From Chrysomallon squamiferum (Eukaryota; Mollusca; Gastropoda; Neomphalida; Peltospiridae), in assembly GCA_012295275.1 (NCBI GenBank), contig CM022671.1, positions 14,586,956 to 14,635,455 of the forward strand: a stretch of 48,500 bases of DNA. Reading direction: 5' to 3'. The notes under the pieces were generated by a model, which was given only the letters and a program-made list of their open reading frames with translations, made no database searches and had not been told where the DNA came from. This document shows positions 1-9,925 of this stretch, in pieces (position 1 is the stretch's first letter; every line of letters begins with the position of its first letter). The translations under genes were made by a program, and so were the position numbers.

Positions 1-26
1 AACTCACTTGACACGTTATTTTACAG

Positions 27-176
27 GAAGTATACTGCCGAGTTGCTGCAAATGCTATAAAACTCCATAATTGTATGAAGAATAACAAGTTCACAACTTT
101 TGGTGCCATTAAAAAAATCAATAAACAAAATACAGTTACTTCTTCATGGGTAAAGGTAGCCTTTAGTTATATGTAG
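27..176 (+). CDS. Possible 3'-terminal coding exon of an unknown gene (partial)
   Basis: A TTTTACAG acceptor at 19-26 is followed by 50 codons open to a TAG at 174-176. The peptide begins EVYCRVAANAIKLHNCMKNN and is basic, with two cysteines. A GTAAAG at 150-155 could instead be a donor, in which case the exon would end after the codons for SSW. Upstream exons lie outside the window. I do not recognise the family. An open run of this length can arise by chance in AT-rich DNA, so this is tentative. Confidence 0.28.
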   Translation, partial: EVYCRVAANAIKLHNCMKNNKFTTFGAIKKINKQNTVTSSWVKVAFSYM

Positions 177-220
177 ATATAAATTGAGGTTACTTTTGTT
201 GTCATAGGTCGCTTAGATAC

Positions 221-234
221 GCATGCGCCTGCGC
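221..234. promoter_or_regulatory. NRF1-like CpG-rich motif
   Basis: GCATGCGCCTGCGC stands out in strongly AT-rich DNA and resembles a double NRF1 half-site (GCGCATGCGC type). No confident transcription start lies next to it, so a promoter role is only inferred. Confidence 0.2.
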
Positions 235-469
235 AAATTCATGGGACAACAACGTGACAATATGCATAGAGAGAGATATTCTTCAGAATGAAATCTTGAA
301 ACCTTGAACCTTGAACCTTGAAAAAAATTAACGTGCTAATCAGAGCAAGCTGTTGTGAAAAACGTCTAGGATTTTTTTTCTTCCGATTTTAGGGGATTTC
401 CCTTTAAACTTTACGAAGCGTACAGTTTCGTATGTTATGTACCATCGTTCCATTTTCGGTATAAACCGA

Positions 470-549
470 TCAGTTTGATGATCCATCGTCCGTGCAGGCT
501 TCGACTGACATGAAGAGGTCTAAAAAAAAACATCTGGCATTTCCAGACC
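470..549 (-). CDS. Possible terminal exon of the CBM20 gene
   Basis: On the minus strand a good acceptor (TCTGTTTCAG, 559-550) opens 80 nt that read, in the phase 1 required by the upstream 51-nt exons, as 25 residues (SGNARCFFLDLFMSVEACTD..) followed by TGA at 472-470. Phase and acceptor quality support it. Distance (1.36 kb of intron), short length and lack of homology count against it. No clear poly(A) signal was found downstream. Confidence 0.25.
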
Positions 550-1515
550 CTGAAACAGAATCTCCGATATTTTGTGTGATACTATAATTTTAGGAGGACT
601 GTGTTTGGTAAAAATTAGCTTTACTTTTTTTTTTTTTCTCCCCAGTCTTACATTGCCTGACCGCCGCAGTTAATCTTTAACATAAAGAGACGTTCATGAA
701 ACTAAATTTAAAGTGATTAACACAATAACGGAAACTCAACTACAAAGGGTTTATTTTTTTTGTGTTTTTTTAACTCCAAGCATAATTATAATTCTTATTT
801 ATTTATTTTTAAATTTATTCTTCAGTACTTAACCTTTTTTTTTTTTAAATTATCTTCTGCATACCAGCTTACCTCAGTGGGCTGAACTTTTTAATATCGA
901 TTCTTCATTATCATTTTTATTACCTCTAACACTCAAGCCTCTAATGTCGTAAAGGTTCCATGCTTGAAAACGTATACCTATACAATATTTATTCTAATAA
1001 TAACGGTTGTTGTTGTTGTTGTTGTTGTTGTTGTCGTCACCATTATCATCATCGTTATTTCTTATATATTTTTGTGAGATAAAATGTGGGAAATTTTTTT
1101 GGCCTATAAAGTATTTTCAAACGTTATCCATCAAAATCTTCTAACGTCTCTTCTTTTTCAGCCCATGTTGAAATGTTAAAAAATAAAAGAGAAATATAAT
1201 TATTATATTCAGTTTTTTTTAATCAGTTCTATGATGAATATTATGGAACATCTGAGTTTAGACATTAATGCATCATCTGTTACATAAACAAAGTGCATTA
1301 GTCTTGAAAGGAAATTGCACTAATATTTCATTTATATAAATTTTGATGAAATAATAATCATCATAAAAAATATAATTATGATGAAAATGATTTTCTTTAA
1401 AAAAAAGTTTAATCTTAATTTAAAAACCATTAATATCTTTAATTCATCATCGATAACTTTAATAATTTGAATAAATATTGCTTACAGATTTTGACATAAA
1501 TTTAATGAATATTTA

Positions 1516-1566
<51 letters not shown>

Positions 1567-1905
1567 ATAAATTAAAATTATAAAAAATAAAGAAAAAAAA
1601 CACAAAAGAGACCAGAGGAAAATAGTAATGTAAGCTATTTATTTACATAAATATACATTTATAAACAAGCCATTATAAATAATTTATTAACAAGCCTACA
1701 TTCATAACCGAAAAAAAAAAAAAAAAAAAAAATGACATTGTCATACTGTACTTAAAGTTAGTCATATTTTTAAAAACAAATACATACAATGAATAAAAAA
1801 AAAATTAAAAAAGACTGAAACAAATGAAGAGTCTGTATTTCTATATGATAATACACATTCGATTGCGCAGTTTGCCCATGAAAGTTAGATTATTAGTGTA
1901 TTTAC
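550..1905. other. Low-complexity intronic or intergenic stretch
   Basis: AT-rich DNA with T- and A-runs, a (GTT)n tract near 1005-1034, an (AAT)n tract at about 1518-1560 and a 22-nt A-run at 1710-1731. If the exon at 470-549 is real, this is the intron before it. No other exon is supported. Confidence 0.5.
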
Positions 1906-1956
1906 AATCGTGCACTGCAGTTTCCAAACACTCGTCGTCTTTTGTAACTGATCCGT
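1906..1956 (-). CDS. 51-nt repeated exon, copy A (CBM20 gene)
   Basis: Bounded by acceptor TTTTCTTACAG (ending 1957) and donor GTAAAT (1905-1900). It enters and leaves in phase 1 and is exactly 51 nt. The internal peptide is GSVTKDDECLETAVHD. It shares exon start (ACGGATC), donor and flanking intron sequence with the exon at 2230-2280, so the two are tandem duplicates. Function unknown. Confidence 0.5.
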
Positions 1957-2067
1957 CTGTAAGAAAATAAGTAAACAAACCATATACAAATAAATAAAAT
2001 TAACGTTGCCGATTTGATCGTTGGTAAAGGTAACAGCAAAATAACTATGAAATGCAAACTTCAGATA

Positions 2068-2129
2068 ATTATATCATCTGTGTCTGTGTGTGTGTACGTG
2101 TGTGTGCATGTGTGCATATAAATAAATAA

Positions 2130-2161
<32 letters not shown>

Positions 2162-2215
2162 GTATATATATGTATGTATGTATGTATATATATGCATGTG
2201 TATATATAAGGTTAT
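2068..2215. repeat. TG/TA/TATG microsatellite cluster
   Basis: Adjacent runs of (TG)n, (AAAT)n, (TA)n and (TATG)n lie in the intron between two 51-nt exons. Translations across it are repeat artefacts. Confidence 0.9.
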
Positions 2216-2229
2216 ATTAGTATATTTAC

Positions 2230-2280
2230 AACCTTGGGCTGGAGTTTCCTGATCTTCGTCATGTTCTGCAATCGATCCGT
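2230..2280 (-). CDS. 51-nt repeated exon, copy B (CBM20 gene)
   Basis: Acceptor TTTTTTACAG and donor GTAAAT flank exactly 51 nt in phase 1 on both sides. The peptide is GSIAEHDEDQETPAQG. Exon and adjacent intron align with copy A at 1906-1956: both share the exon start and the intronic AAATAAAATTAACnTT and AAAATAACnATnAAATGCAAA blocks. Phase symmetry means copies can be gained or skipped without changing the reading frame. Confidence 0.5.
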
Positions 2281-2523
2281 CTGTAAAAAATAAATAAATA
2301 AATAAAATTAACATTACGTGATTAAATCATTAACAAGGATGACAGTAAAATAACCATAAAATGCAAAGATCAGAGAATAATCAGGCTTTTGACCTCGTGA
2401 AAACCTAAATAATAATGTAAACAAAAAAAACCCCATTATATATCCACTTGTTACCCAGAAAAGCTTTTCTCCAAATTATATTTGTAACCATTAAGCGAGA
2501 TAAAATTTGCGTAAGCCAGCCTG

Positions 2524-2525
<2 letters not shown>

Positions 2526-2565
<40 letters not shown>
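2526..2565. repeat. (TG)n microsatellite
   Basis: About 20 TG dinucleotides on the + strand (CA in the sense of the minus-strand gene), within an intron. Confidence 0.9.
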
Positions 2566-2830
2566 TAAAATGTTCAGTAGGCAACAACAGTGCATTAAAG
2601 ACGTGACAAGAATCGAACGATCTAATCTCTAAACTCCAGTCACGATCTGAAATAATCAACACGAGCAATGTTTTGTTTATGTTACAGTATCACAAATGCT
2701 ATGTGATCTGGTTTCACACTTTCAAGAAATATCTTATTTATATTGATGATAAGTCACAAAACATTATTTCTGTTTTCTCACCTTTGATATTAACGATTTT
2801 TAAAATTTGCAGACATTGTTCTAGTTTTAA

Positions 2831-2864
<34 letters not shown>

Positions 2865-2925
2865 ATGAACAAAATGGATTCTGCTTTGTATGAGAGTTAT
2901 GATATCTAGAGGAATTTTTTTTTTT

Positions 2926-3027
2926 AAATAAATGAATAAATAAATAAATAAATAAATAAACCAGTTGTTTCACAGTTTAAATAAAATGGATTGATAAACT
3001 AAACTGGCAAATCAAAACAGATCGAGA

Positions 3028-3070
<43 letters not shown>
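2926..3070. repeat. (AAAT)n and (AAT)n microsatellites
   Basis: An (AAAT)n block at about 2926-2960 and an (AAT)n block at about 3030-3070 lie downstream (minus sense) of the 51-nt exon at 3124-3174. Confidence 0.9.
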
Positions 3071-3071
<1 letters not shown>

Positions 3072-3123
3072 CAGTTGTTTGAAATATGATTAAAAACTGA
3101 CGAATAATAAGAGAACGTCATAC

Positions 3124-3174
3124 TTATCAGTTTAGTATTTTGGCCTAAGCAGTCTGGCTGAACGTCTTCATTAT
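3124..3174 (-). CDS. 51-nt repeated exon, copy C (CBM20 gene)
   Basis: Acceptor TTTTGTTCACAG and donor GTATGA bound exactly 51 nt in phase 1. The peptide is NEDVQPDCLGQNTKLI. It is a clear paralogue of the exon at 3391-3441 (NED.QP....QN.KL). The upstream intron, including the sequence next to a (CT)n tract, is duplicated as well. Confidence 0.6.
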
Positions 3175-3225
3175 CTGTGAACAAAAATAAAAATAGTTTG
3201 GATTGTGATCTCAGTTTTTGATGTT

Positions 3226-3229
<4 letters not shown>

Positions 3230-3307
<78 letters not shown>

Positions 3308-3324
3308 TGTGTGTGTGTGTGTGT
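3230..3324. repeat. (GA)n then (TG)n microsatellite
   Basis: Long GA repeat at about 3230-3305 followed by TG to 3324. In the minus-strand transcript it reads (CU)n and lies about 55 nt upstream of the acceptor of exon copy C. Confidence 0.95.
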
Positions 3325-3390
3325 ACAACAATAAACTTAAAAATAATTAAAACAAGTTTTATGTATCGATCAACTATGTAATGTCCATAC

Positions 3391-3441
3391 CTGACAGTTT
3401 AGCATTTTGAATCAATGTCACCGGTTGACGATCTTCATTTT
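3391..3441 (-). CDS. 51-nt repeated exon, copy D (CBM20 gene)
   Basis: Acceptor TTTTTAGTCACAG and donor GTATGG bound exactly 51 nt in phase 1. The peptide is NEDRQPVTLIQNAKLS. It follows the CBM20 exon, which ends in phase 1 at 4156; the junction codon becomes AAA (Lys). In transcript order the exons are CBM20, D, C, B, A, and every junction codon is sense, which supports a real chain. Confidence 0.6.
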
Positions 3442-3495
3442 CTGTGACTAAAAATACAAAATCTTTTTGTGATTGTGATCTTAGTTTTTAATATT

Positions 3496-3498
<3 letters not shown>

Positions 3499-3571
<73 letters not shown>
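3499..3571. repeat. (GA)n microsatellite
   Basis: GA repeat, (CU)n in the minus-strand transcript, about 57 nt upstream of the acceptor of exon copy D. It is the duplicate of the tract at 3230-3305, with matching flanks (GATTGTGATC.TAGTTTTT..). Confidence 0.95.
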
Positions 3572-3573
<2 letters not shown>

Positions 3574-3705
3574 ATTTAGCAGTTTTAAGAATAATATATT
3601 TTTCTCTGTCGTGATATGCAAGATCACAAAGATGCTGTCCAAATGAAGATGCATGAATGCTTAATATTGCTAACCTTTTCCTTGACATCATTTGGATATC
3701 GAAAT

Positions 3706-3707
<2 letters not shown>

Positions 3708-3796
<89 letters not shown>
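3708..3796. repeat. (AAT)n and (AAAT)n microsatellite
   Basis: Compound AAT/AAAT repeat in the intron between the CBM20 exon and exon copy D. Confidence 0.95.
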
Positions 3797-4155
3797 CTGA
3801 TTAATTCGCTATAAAGACCAAAAGGAACTTGCTTCATAGTTTCTATGTACGATTTCGCAAAATACTCATTTGCTTCAATGTGTTGATTATAATTCTGGGG
3901 TATTAATAAAGTTTTGTGGTAGAAAATTTCAAAGTTTTACAAAATATATTTAAACTCTTTGTAACATATGACTACATCAACTATTATTTCTAATATCCTT
4001 TAGTTTAGCATGTGATATATCTTTAAATTATAAACTCTTTTGGTGACTTCTGTTTTCCGTTTTGTAATTAACTGTGTGCGTGTGTTTGTGTTTGTGATTC
4101 TGTTCGTGTGTGTGTGTGCGTGCGTGTGTCATTGTGTACGTATATAATAACTTAC

Positions 4156-4511
4156 TTTTTTCTTCCTCTGTTATCAGTGAATTGAATATGGCGGGCACAT
4201 TCCACTTGGCATCCCATCGGCCGCCACACCTTCCAGTGGAACATATTCTGTCACCACATTCTTCCCACCTAATCACGTGTTCCCGATCTGGCGACACTAT
4301 TATCCACTTCCATAAAAATGTCGTGTCTTCCGGGACTTTTACCTTCACAGTCCAGTGGTGGCCGTTTTGCGGGTGTTTCCTCAGCTAGAATGCAGTGCTT
4401 AGGATTCCACGCTCCAAGCTGTGGCAGGGAACCCACTAATCCAACTCTAGCGTTATTTTCTACTTCGTAATCTGTTTCGAAGGTCAGGTCTAAGTAAGAA
4501 GCCGACATCAT
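4156..4511 (-). CDS. CBM20 starch/glycogen-binding module exon, frame interrupted
   Basis: The ATG at 4511-4509 has an in-frame TAA upstream, so this is a first coding exon. Frame 1 reads MMSASYLDLTFETDY, then VGLVGSLPQLGAWNPKHC, the N-terminal half of a CBM20 fold (family pattern V.G..PQLG.W.P). The C-terminal half is in another frame: HHWTVKVKVPEDTTFLWKW then IIVSPDREHVIRWEE, the family pattern W.V.V..P....F.YKF.......V.WE. The switch falls near 4372-4380; one base too many in GGAAACACC would explain it. The exon ends at donor GTAAGT (4155-4150) in phase 1. CBM20 modules bind alpha-glucans and occur in laforin and GPCPD1. No signal peptide is seen, suggesting a cytosolic protein. Either the base is an assembly error or the copy is broken. 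No phosphatase or phosphodiesterase domain is visible downstream. Confidence 0.7.
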
Positions 4512-5516
4512 TGCATTTTCCAGTAAAAATTACATTAAAACAGACTTATTGATCTGAAAAAGTAAGTAACATATTATTGGATGAAGAGAGAGAAAAAAAA
4601 AAAATAATAATAATTAGAATAAATAAATAAAATAACAAGTTTTTATATTTTTTTTATTTTTTGTTTAAAAAATAAATAATTAAATAATTAATTTAACAAA
4701 ACAAAAAATTAAAATAAATAATAAATAAATAATAAATAAATAAATTAAATTAAAATAAAATAAAATAAACGAATTTCTTTGGTTTAAAATGAAACCGTTT
4801 AAACAATACTATTCACATCTGCTGTTTGTTATTAATAATCTAATGCGTTTGCGACCTTCAGCGTTTTATCTTCTGTCTAACCCATTAAGAATGTACCAGT
4901 AAAATATGAAAGGATGGCTATTGTAAATAAAATAACTGAATCATCATCATCATCATTTTAATTATTGTAATTACTATTTTTATCCCAAATTTTAAAATGT
5001 TTCTTACAATAATAATATAATTTCATCTAACAAATTAAAGATGACATAAATTCTATACATTTGTTTAGCTGCAGATTCAGTGATTACTGAGTCTTTCACT
5101 GTTTATTATTACTTGTTGTTGCTGCTGTTATTGCTAGTGTTATTATTATTATTATTAGTGTCATTATTATTATTATTATTATTATTATGATTATTATTAT
5201 TATTATTATTATAAAATAATATACGAACTACAAATGTAACCACGACCTCAACTGCCAATGATAATCAACATAAAAAAAAGAGGAAATAAATAAATAAACA
5301 AAATAAATAAAACAATAAATAAAATTTAAAAAAGAAGAAAACAAAGAAGAATATTTTTTAACTATGATGTTAAATTTATATCGATTTTTGGTAGATTCTT
5401 GTCATTTGAGAAACAACAACCGCCTAAAGCTTTAAGCGGTACTAAAACGACGACAACAAAAACAATTACTACTTACAAAAAACACGTATCTGTCCCTTGT
5501 CTCGTTCACTGCATGT
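4512..5516. other. AT-rich upstream region of the CBM20 gene, no gene seen
   Basis: Contains (AAAT)n-like sequence at 4590-4770, an (ATT)n tract at 5145-5210 and a short hairpin (CCGCCTAAAGCTTTAAGCGG) near 5420-5440. Any promoter or 5' UTR of the CBM20 gene would lie here; no motif could be assigned. Confidence 0.4.
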
Positions 5517-5639
5517 TTACTGATTAGTGACGTGCTCGTCAAGCTTGTAAATCAACTGTTGGACTGTCTTGTATCCTTCACCAATGTCAATGCCGACTCT
5601 GACCATGCCAAGGTCGGGCTGGCTCGCCAGAAATAGCAT
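5517..5639 (-). CDS. Isolated coding-like stretch, hydrophobic start
   Basis: Minus strand ATG at 5639 opens 40 codons to TAA (5519-5517): MLFLASQPDLG then MVRVGIDIGEGYKTVQQLIY. In frame upstream, after a TAG at about 5666-5664, come LLVLIVLHV, making a hydrophobic run ending in A-x-S that looks like a signal peptide. CATAG before TTACTAG could be an acceptor; CA|GTAAAC overlapping the stop could be a donor. Local GC is higher than its surroundings. Family not recognised; it may be one exon of a small secreted-peptide gene or a chance frame. Confidence 0.28.
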   Translation of the reverse strand: MLFLASQPDLGMVRVGIDIGEGYKTVQQLIYKLDEHVTNQ

Positions 5640-6741
5640 TACATGCAGAACAATCAATACTAGTAACTATGTCAGTGATATAGATGGTGAGTTAAACAAA
5701 ATCGCTTCTTGACGTTTGTCTATCTCATCTGCTTGGGGTATGTAAAAACGTTCGGGGTTTTTTCTTTTTAAAAAAAGCAATTATATCTAAATAATTAATA
5801 ACCACAGTAAATATATCGTATGAATCTGTTTAATATGCAAAACGCTTTACCAATAGTGCATCCAATTCACTTTCATTATGTTTTTTTTTCTTTTTGACAT
5901 TATTTTTATTTTCATATGAATTAAATCGTCTTCCATTTTAACTTTTAGTCGTCGTTCATTGAACCCTACATAACTGATCTAAATCACAGAAGCCTTTGTT
6001 AATTATGGTCCACACTGCATTTCTGTAGTCTGTATGATACGAAGAGTTGTCTGCACATTTAGAACTGTGTTATCTCGGTAGAATGCAAATACATGACCTT
6101 TGATCCGGAGTGTTTTATTGAAAAATGTATTAAATTTTTATATTTAAGATAAATAAAAATAGAAAAATGCGTTCATAACGTGATTATTTTTAGTACTGTT
6201 TTTATTTTTATTTCTGACTAGTCACGAATTGCGAATACATTTCTGTTGCGGCTGATATTCACACCAACTACTTATTTGTTTTGTTTTATTTTAATTTATT
6301 CGTATTTATTTATTTATTTATTTATGTTTGCTGCTGTTGTTTTTTTTTTTTTGTTTTATGTTGGGTTTTTTTTTTGGAGGGTATTTGTTTTTGTTTTTTT
6401 TATTCATTCATCTGGATTTTGCATAGGCTATGTGAGCAATTTTAAGAAGAAATATTATCTGGAGTTCTTTCCCTTGAGTAATAACCACAAACCAAAACTT
6501 CATACCCATTTAAAATTATTTATTTATGGTGTGAGTGATGAAATAATTTTCATCGGATGTCTCTGATGCTTTTTATAGCAAAGTGTCTTTTATAATGTGT
6601 GTTATATCCCCTTTGATTTTTGTAGTATAAATGAATCGTTTTAGATTAATCACGTTATAATAAAATATTCACTCTTTGTCTACTAAGCTGTTATTTAATA
6701 AAAATAAAAAAATTATAATTTGTCAAGTTTGATATCGAAAT

Positions 6742-6796
<55 letters not shown>

Positions 6797-6920
6797 CCGT
6801 TTATTTCTTTCTTTTTTTTTTTTATTAAAAAATATATATTTTTTTTTAACTTCTTTTTTTTTCTTCTTTTTTTGTGTGGTGTGTATATTTGATGTATATA
6901 TGTATGTTTGTGAGTGTGTA

Positions 6921-7010
<90 letters not shown>

Positions 7011-7162
7011 TAAATTGAAAATTAAAACACCAGTGATAGAAAGCCAATGCTATAATTAAATTTTAGTTGACATGAATCGTTCTAAGTAATAGAGACTAAA
7101 ACTGTAATAAAATGTTTCCGATGATATTTCATGTTTTAGTAATGTCTGACTGCTGGAATCAC
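5640..7162. repeat. Spacer with (TTTA)n, (AT)n and (GA)n tracts
   Basis: No gene is seen. Notable tracts are TTTA repeats at 6300-6326, T-runs at 6340-6410, (AT)n at about 6745-6795 and (GA)n at about 6927-7008. The last reads (CU)n in the sense of the SAM gene ending at 7163. The 3' UTR of that gene must lie in the right part of this stretch. Confidence 0.6.
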
Positions 7163-7387
7163 TCACGTCAGTAACTGCCTGATCTTCTTTGTTATGACCT
7201 GCAAGGAGAGAAATTCATTTAAATTATGTTAAACATTCCAATCATCAGTATACATTTGAAAAATATCTTTGAATCAAATTCTCATAACATAAGCTGAACA
7301 GTAGTAAGAATATAACCATGCGGGTATCATAGTAACCAGTGGTATACTAGTAAATGTTTTGTATTATTTATTTATTTGTTTGTTTGC

Positions 7388-7447
<60 letters not shown>

Positions 7448-8677
7448 ATAACTAATGCCTAGGGCATTTGTTGTTTGGATAAAAAATATTCATACTTTTA
7501 TAATCTTATTTACATAGTTAAAAATCGGTTGAATAATAAAAAATTAAACAATCAAAAATCTAAATTTAAAACAAGGCATATACGACATTTATTTATGACA
7601 TTTATTAATGCTACATAGTAAAATGTTTCTAAACAAAGAAATGTATGAATTTTATTGTTATAATATGTACGTGTAAGTGTATTTCATAAGTATTCAGAGA
7701 GTAAATATTGACATATATATATATATGATAATATTTCTACTGGAACACACCAGCATATCTTGAAAACTTGTTATACCCATCTTGGGAAGAGATGATATTT
7801 TTAAGACAATTAATTTCGGGCCATTGATGACATTGCGGCGAAAAGTATCCTGAAACGAAGAAACTTGTATATATTTATATATTTGTTAAACTGTCTTACG
7901 TTTTCAGAAATTTCATGGAACCATTTCACAAATTTACTGATATATTTAGAAATTATTATTATTATAATTATTATTTTATTATTTTTTTTTTTAAGTAACC
8001 TGAAAGAGGTTTCAGTAAATCAGTTACTGAAATTATTAAAAATACTATTTATTCTCAATTAAAAATACAATCAACACGAAAACTAACTAGTACTCTTTAG
8101 CACTTATGACTTCATTAATGAATTTTAAAAAAAGAATATGTTATCTATTATTTATTCAACTAGATTTTCTCAAACTTGTTTGATTGTTTCTGTTTCTTGC
8201 AAAATCTTCAGGAAAGGTTTTCTCAATTTCAGCAGAGTACTGAGTAATTTCGATAAATATTTTCTGTAAATTATTGAAGTGCACTAGCGAGAATGATTAC
8301 GAGAAGTCAATCACTATGACGAGACTTTCACTTAACCATTGGCTGAACGAATTTACTGTAACGTTCTTGTTTTGTCAGAACAGAGCCAGAATCGTTTTTT
8401 AAATAGGATTTAAATCTGACTTGTATTTAAAAAAAAAAAAATTATGTTTTTAATTTATTATCAAGGCACTGTGTCATAAACCTACTTCAATAAATGTAAA
8501 TGATTTATTTTTATTTTATTTTATTTTTTTATTTATTTATTTATTTATTTATGTTTACAAATAAAAGAAATACGTATCGAATGAAACCTTATACACTGGA
8601 TAACCAATACTTCCGACCCAGTCAGCTACTTCATCTACAGACCATGATAAACATTCGGGAATCATTTTTGTTTCCAT
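7163..8677 (-). CDS. Stand-alone SAM-domain protein (3 exons)
   Basis: Exons (minus): 8677-8588, 7849-7751, 7198-7163; all junctions are phase 0, total 74 codons plus TGA. Exon 1 begins METKMIPECLSW then SVDEVADWVGSIGYPVYK; exon 2 is DTFRRNVINGPKLI..LPKMGITSFQDML; exon 3 is VITKKIRQLLT. Together they give a complete sterile alpha motif: W-S-V-D-E-V at helix 1, GYPVYK..F...VING..LI in the middle, LPKMGIT and the final K.IRQLL helix. SAM domains mediate protein-protein association. The pattern ECL.WSVDEVADW..S.GYP.YK resembles the single SAM of SAMD15-type proteins, but here nothing else is attached. An in-frame TAA precedes the ATG. Exon 2 has acceptor TCGTTTCAG and donor GTGTGT; exon 3 has acceptor TCTCTCCTTGCAG. 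The exon 1 donor GTTTCA is weak. Intron lengths are 738 and 552 nt. Confidence 0.8.
7388..7443. repeat. Long T homopolymer
   Basis: About 56 consecutive T residues in the intron between SAM exons 2 and 3. The true length is likely uncertain in any assembly. Confidence 0.95.
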
Positions 8678-8928
8678 TTCATGAAGTCGTTTTGTACATT
8701 ATAATATGACGTCACTGAATGCGTGTTTAAACGTAAATTTGCACCGTTTGTCTTGGGCATCAGTTTCATTAACAAATTTCTTCTCTTTTTTTTTGCTGAT
8801 ATAAGTTTAATAATTAATCAGGGTACGAAGTAAGTTTTTATTTATTTATTTATTTTATATTATTTTATTATTATTTATTTATTTATTTATTTATTTGATA
8901 TATTTATTTATTTATTTATTTATTTATT

Positions 8929-8959
<31 letters not shown>

Positions 8960-9205
8960 ATCATACCAACCAGCAAACTAATTTTTAATGGTGAATACAA
9001 ATTCATGAATTTATTACTAACTGCTTAGATTACAGATTTAAACATGTTTGATGTATCGCCTTCAGTTTTCTAAGGCTCAATGTATCTCTGTCAGCCAGTA
9101 TGCAGGTAAGTCATTTCTAACTATCGATAATGAGGAATGATTTTTTTGACATAGAATTATAACGTTACTATATAATCATGTTCTGTGACAAAGATTTATT
9201 GTTAC

Positions 9206-9248
<43 letters not shown>

Positions 9249-9711
9249 AAATTACAAGAAATTTGGTGTTACATTCCTCAATACAAGTCAGTTTTCCGAT
9301 CGTCGATGGCACATCCCTTTTCACAATGCTTCTCAGCTTCGTTCTCTCTGACACGATCTATGGCCTATATTGTCAAATCTTTTACCTACATAAACATAAT
9401 CATATATGGTCCTATAATAATCTTTCTAAATTTGGCTTAAAATAAAAGTGAAAAAAATACTTTCTGTCTATAAATGGGCATTAGGTAAATTGTTTCTTAA
9501 AAATACATTTAAAAATGCACACACATACAGTTACAAAGAATATTATTTCAGTCAGCAAAAACGTATTAATTATTTTTCAAATCATTAGGTATTCCTAATT
9601 AACTTAGTTCAGCCATGAAAGAAGCAGTAGTGAACCACAGTGAGAAGATATAGCAAATATTCACAACAAATTATTTATTTTAAATTTTACTTATCTCACT
9701 TAAGCGAGAAT
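8678..9711. other. Divergent intergenic region between the SAM gene and the 352-residue gene
   Basis: The minus SAM gene (start 8677) and the + gene (start 9712) are head to head here. The stretch holds (TTTA)n at about 8839-8960 and (AAT)n at 9209-9244. A minus-strand open segment at 9288-9368 (AIDRVRENEAEKHCEKGC.. after a TATAG acceptor) might be a 5' or orphan exon. No promoter motif was recognised. Confidence 0.4.
8839..8960. repeat. (TTTA)n microsatellite
   Basis: Interrupted TTTA tetranucleotide array about 120 nt long. Confidence 0.9.
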
Positions 9712-9844
9712 ATGAATGTTAACGAAACATTTAAGAATCAACGCGGAGATGGCACAAAGAATGTTGGATCAAGAATCAAACGTTTTGTAAGATTTTACTT
9801 TTGTTGTTCACCTACTGAAGCTATATAAATTATGTGGCATCGTT

Positions 9845-9925
<81 letters not shown>

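Noticed and set aside
845-890. Minus-strand EDNLKKK..STEE segment as a terminal exon of the CBM20 gene
   Set aside because: It consists mostly of an A-run translation, with a poor polypyrimidine tract before the AG.
2575-2668. Minus-strand segment after a TTATTTCAG acceptor as a fifth cassette exon
   Set aside because: It lacks the NED/GS cassette pattern, has no donor at 51 nt and runs into a CA repeat.
3494-3691. Long open frames through the (GA)n, (TG)n, (AT)n, (TTTA)n and (CT)n tracts (for example at 2069-2314, 3494-3691, 6691-7059, 47678-47875)
   Set aside because: They are translations of simple repeats with no coding character.
7060-7198. Reading of the 7198 segment in phase 1 as a 46-codon exon (HNKEDQAVTDVS..) related to the 51-nt cassettes
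   Set aside because: In phase 0 the same segment gives VITKKIRQLLT and a stop, which is the last SAM helix and joins exactly to the exon at 7751. That explanation is much stronger; the similarity to the cassettes is chance.
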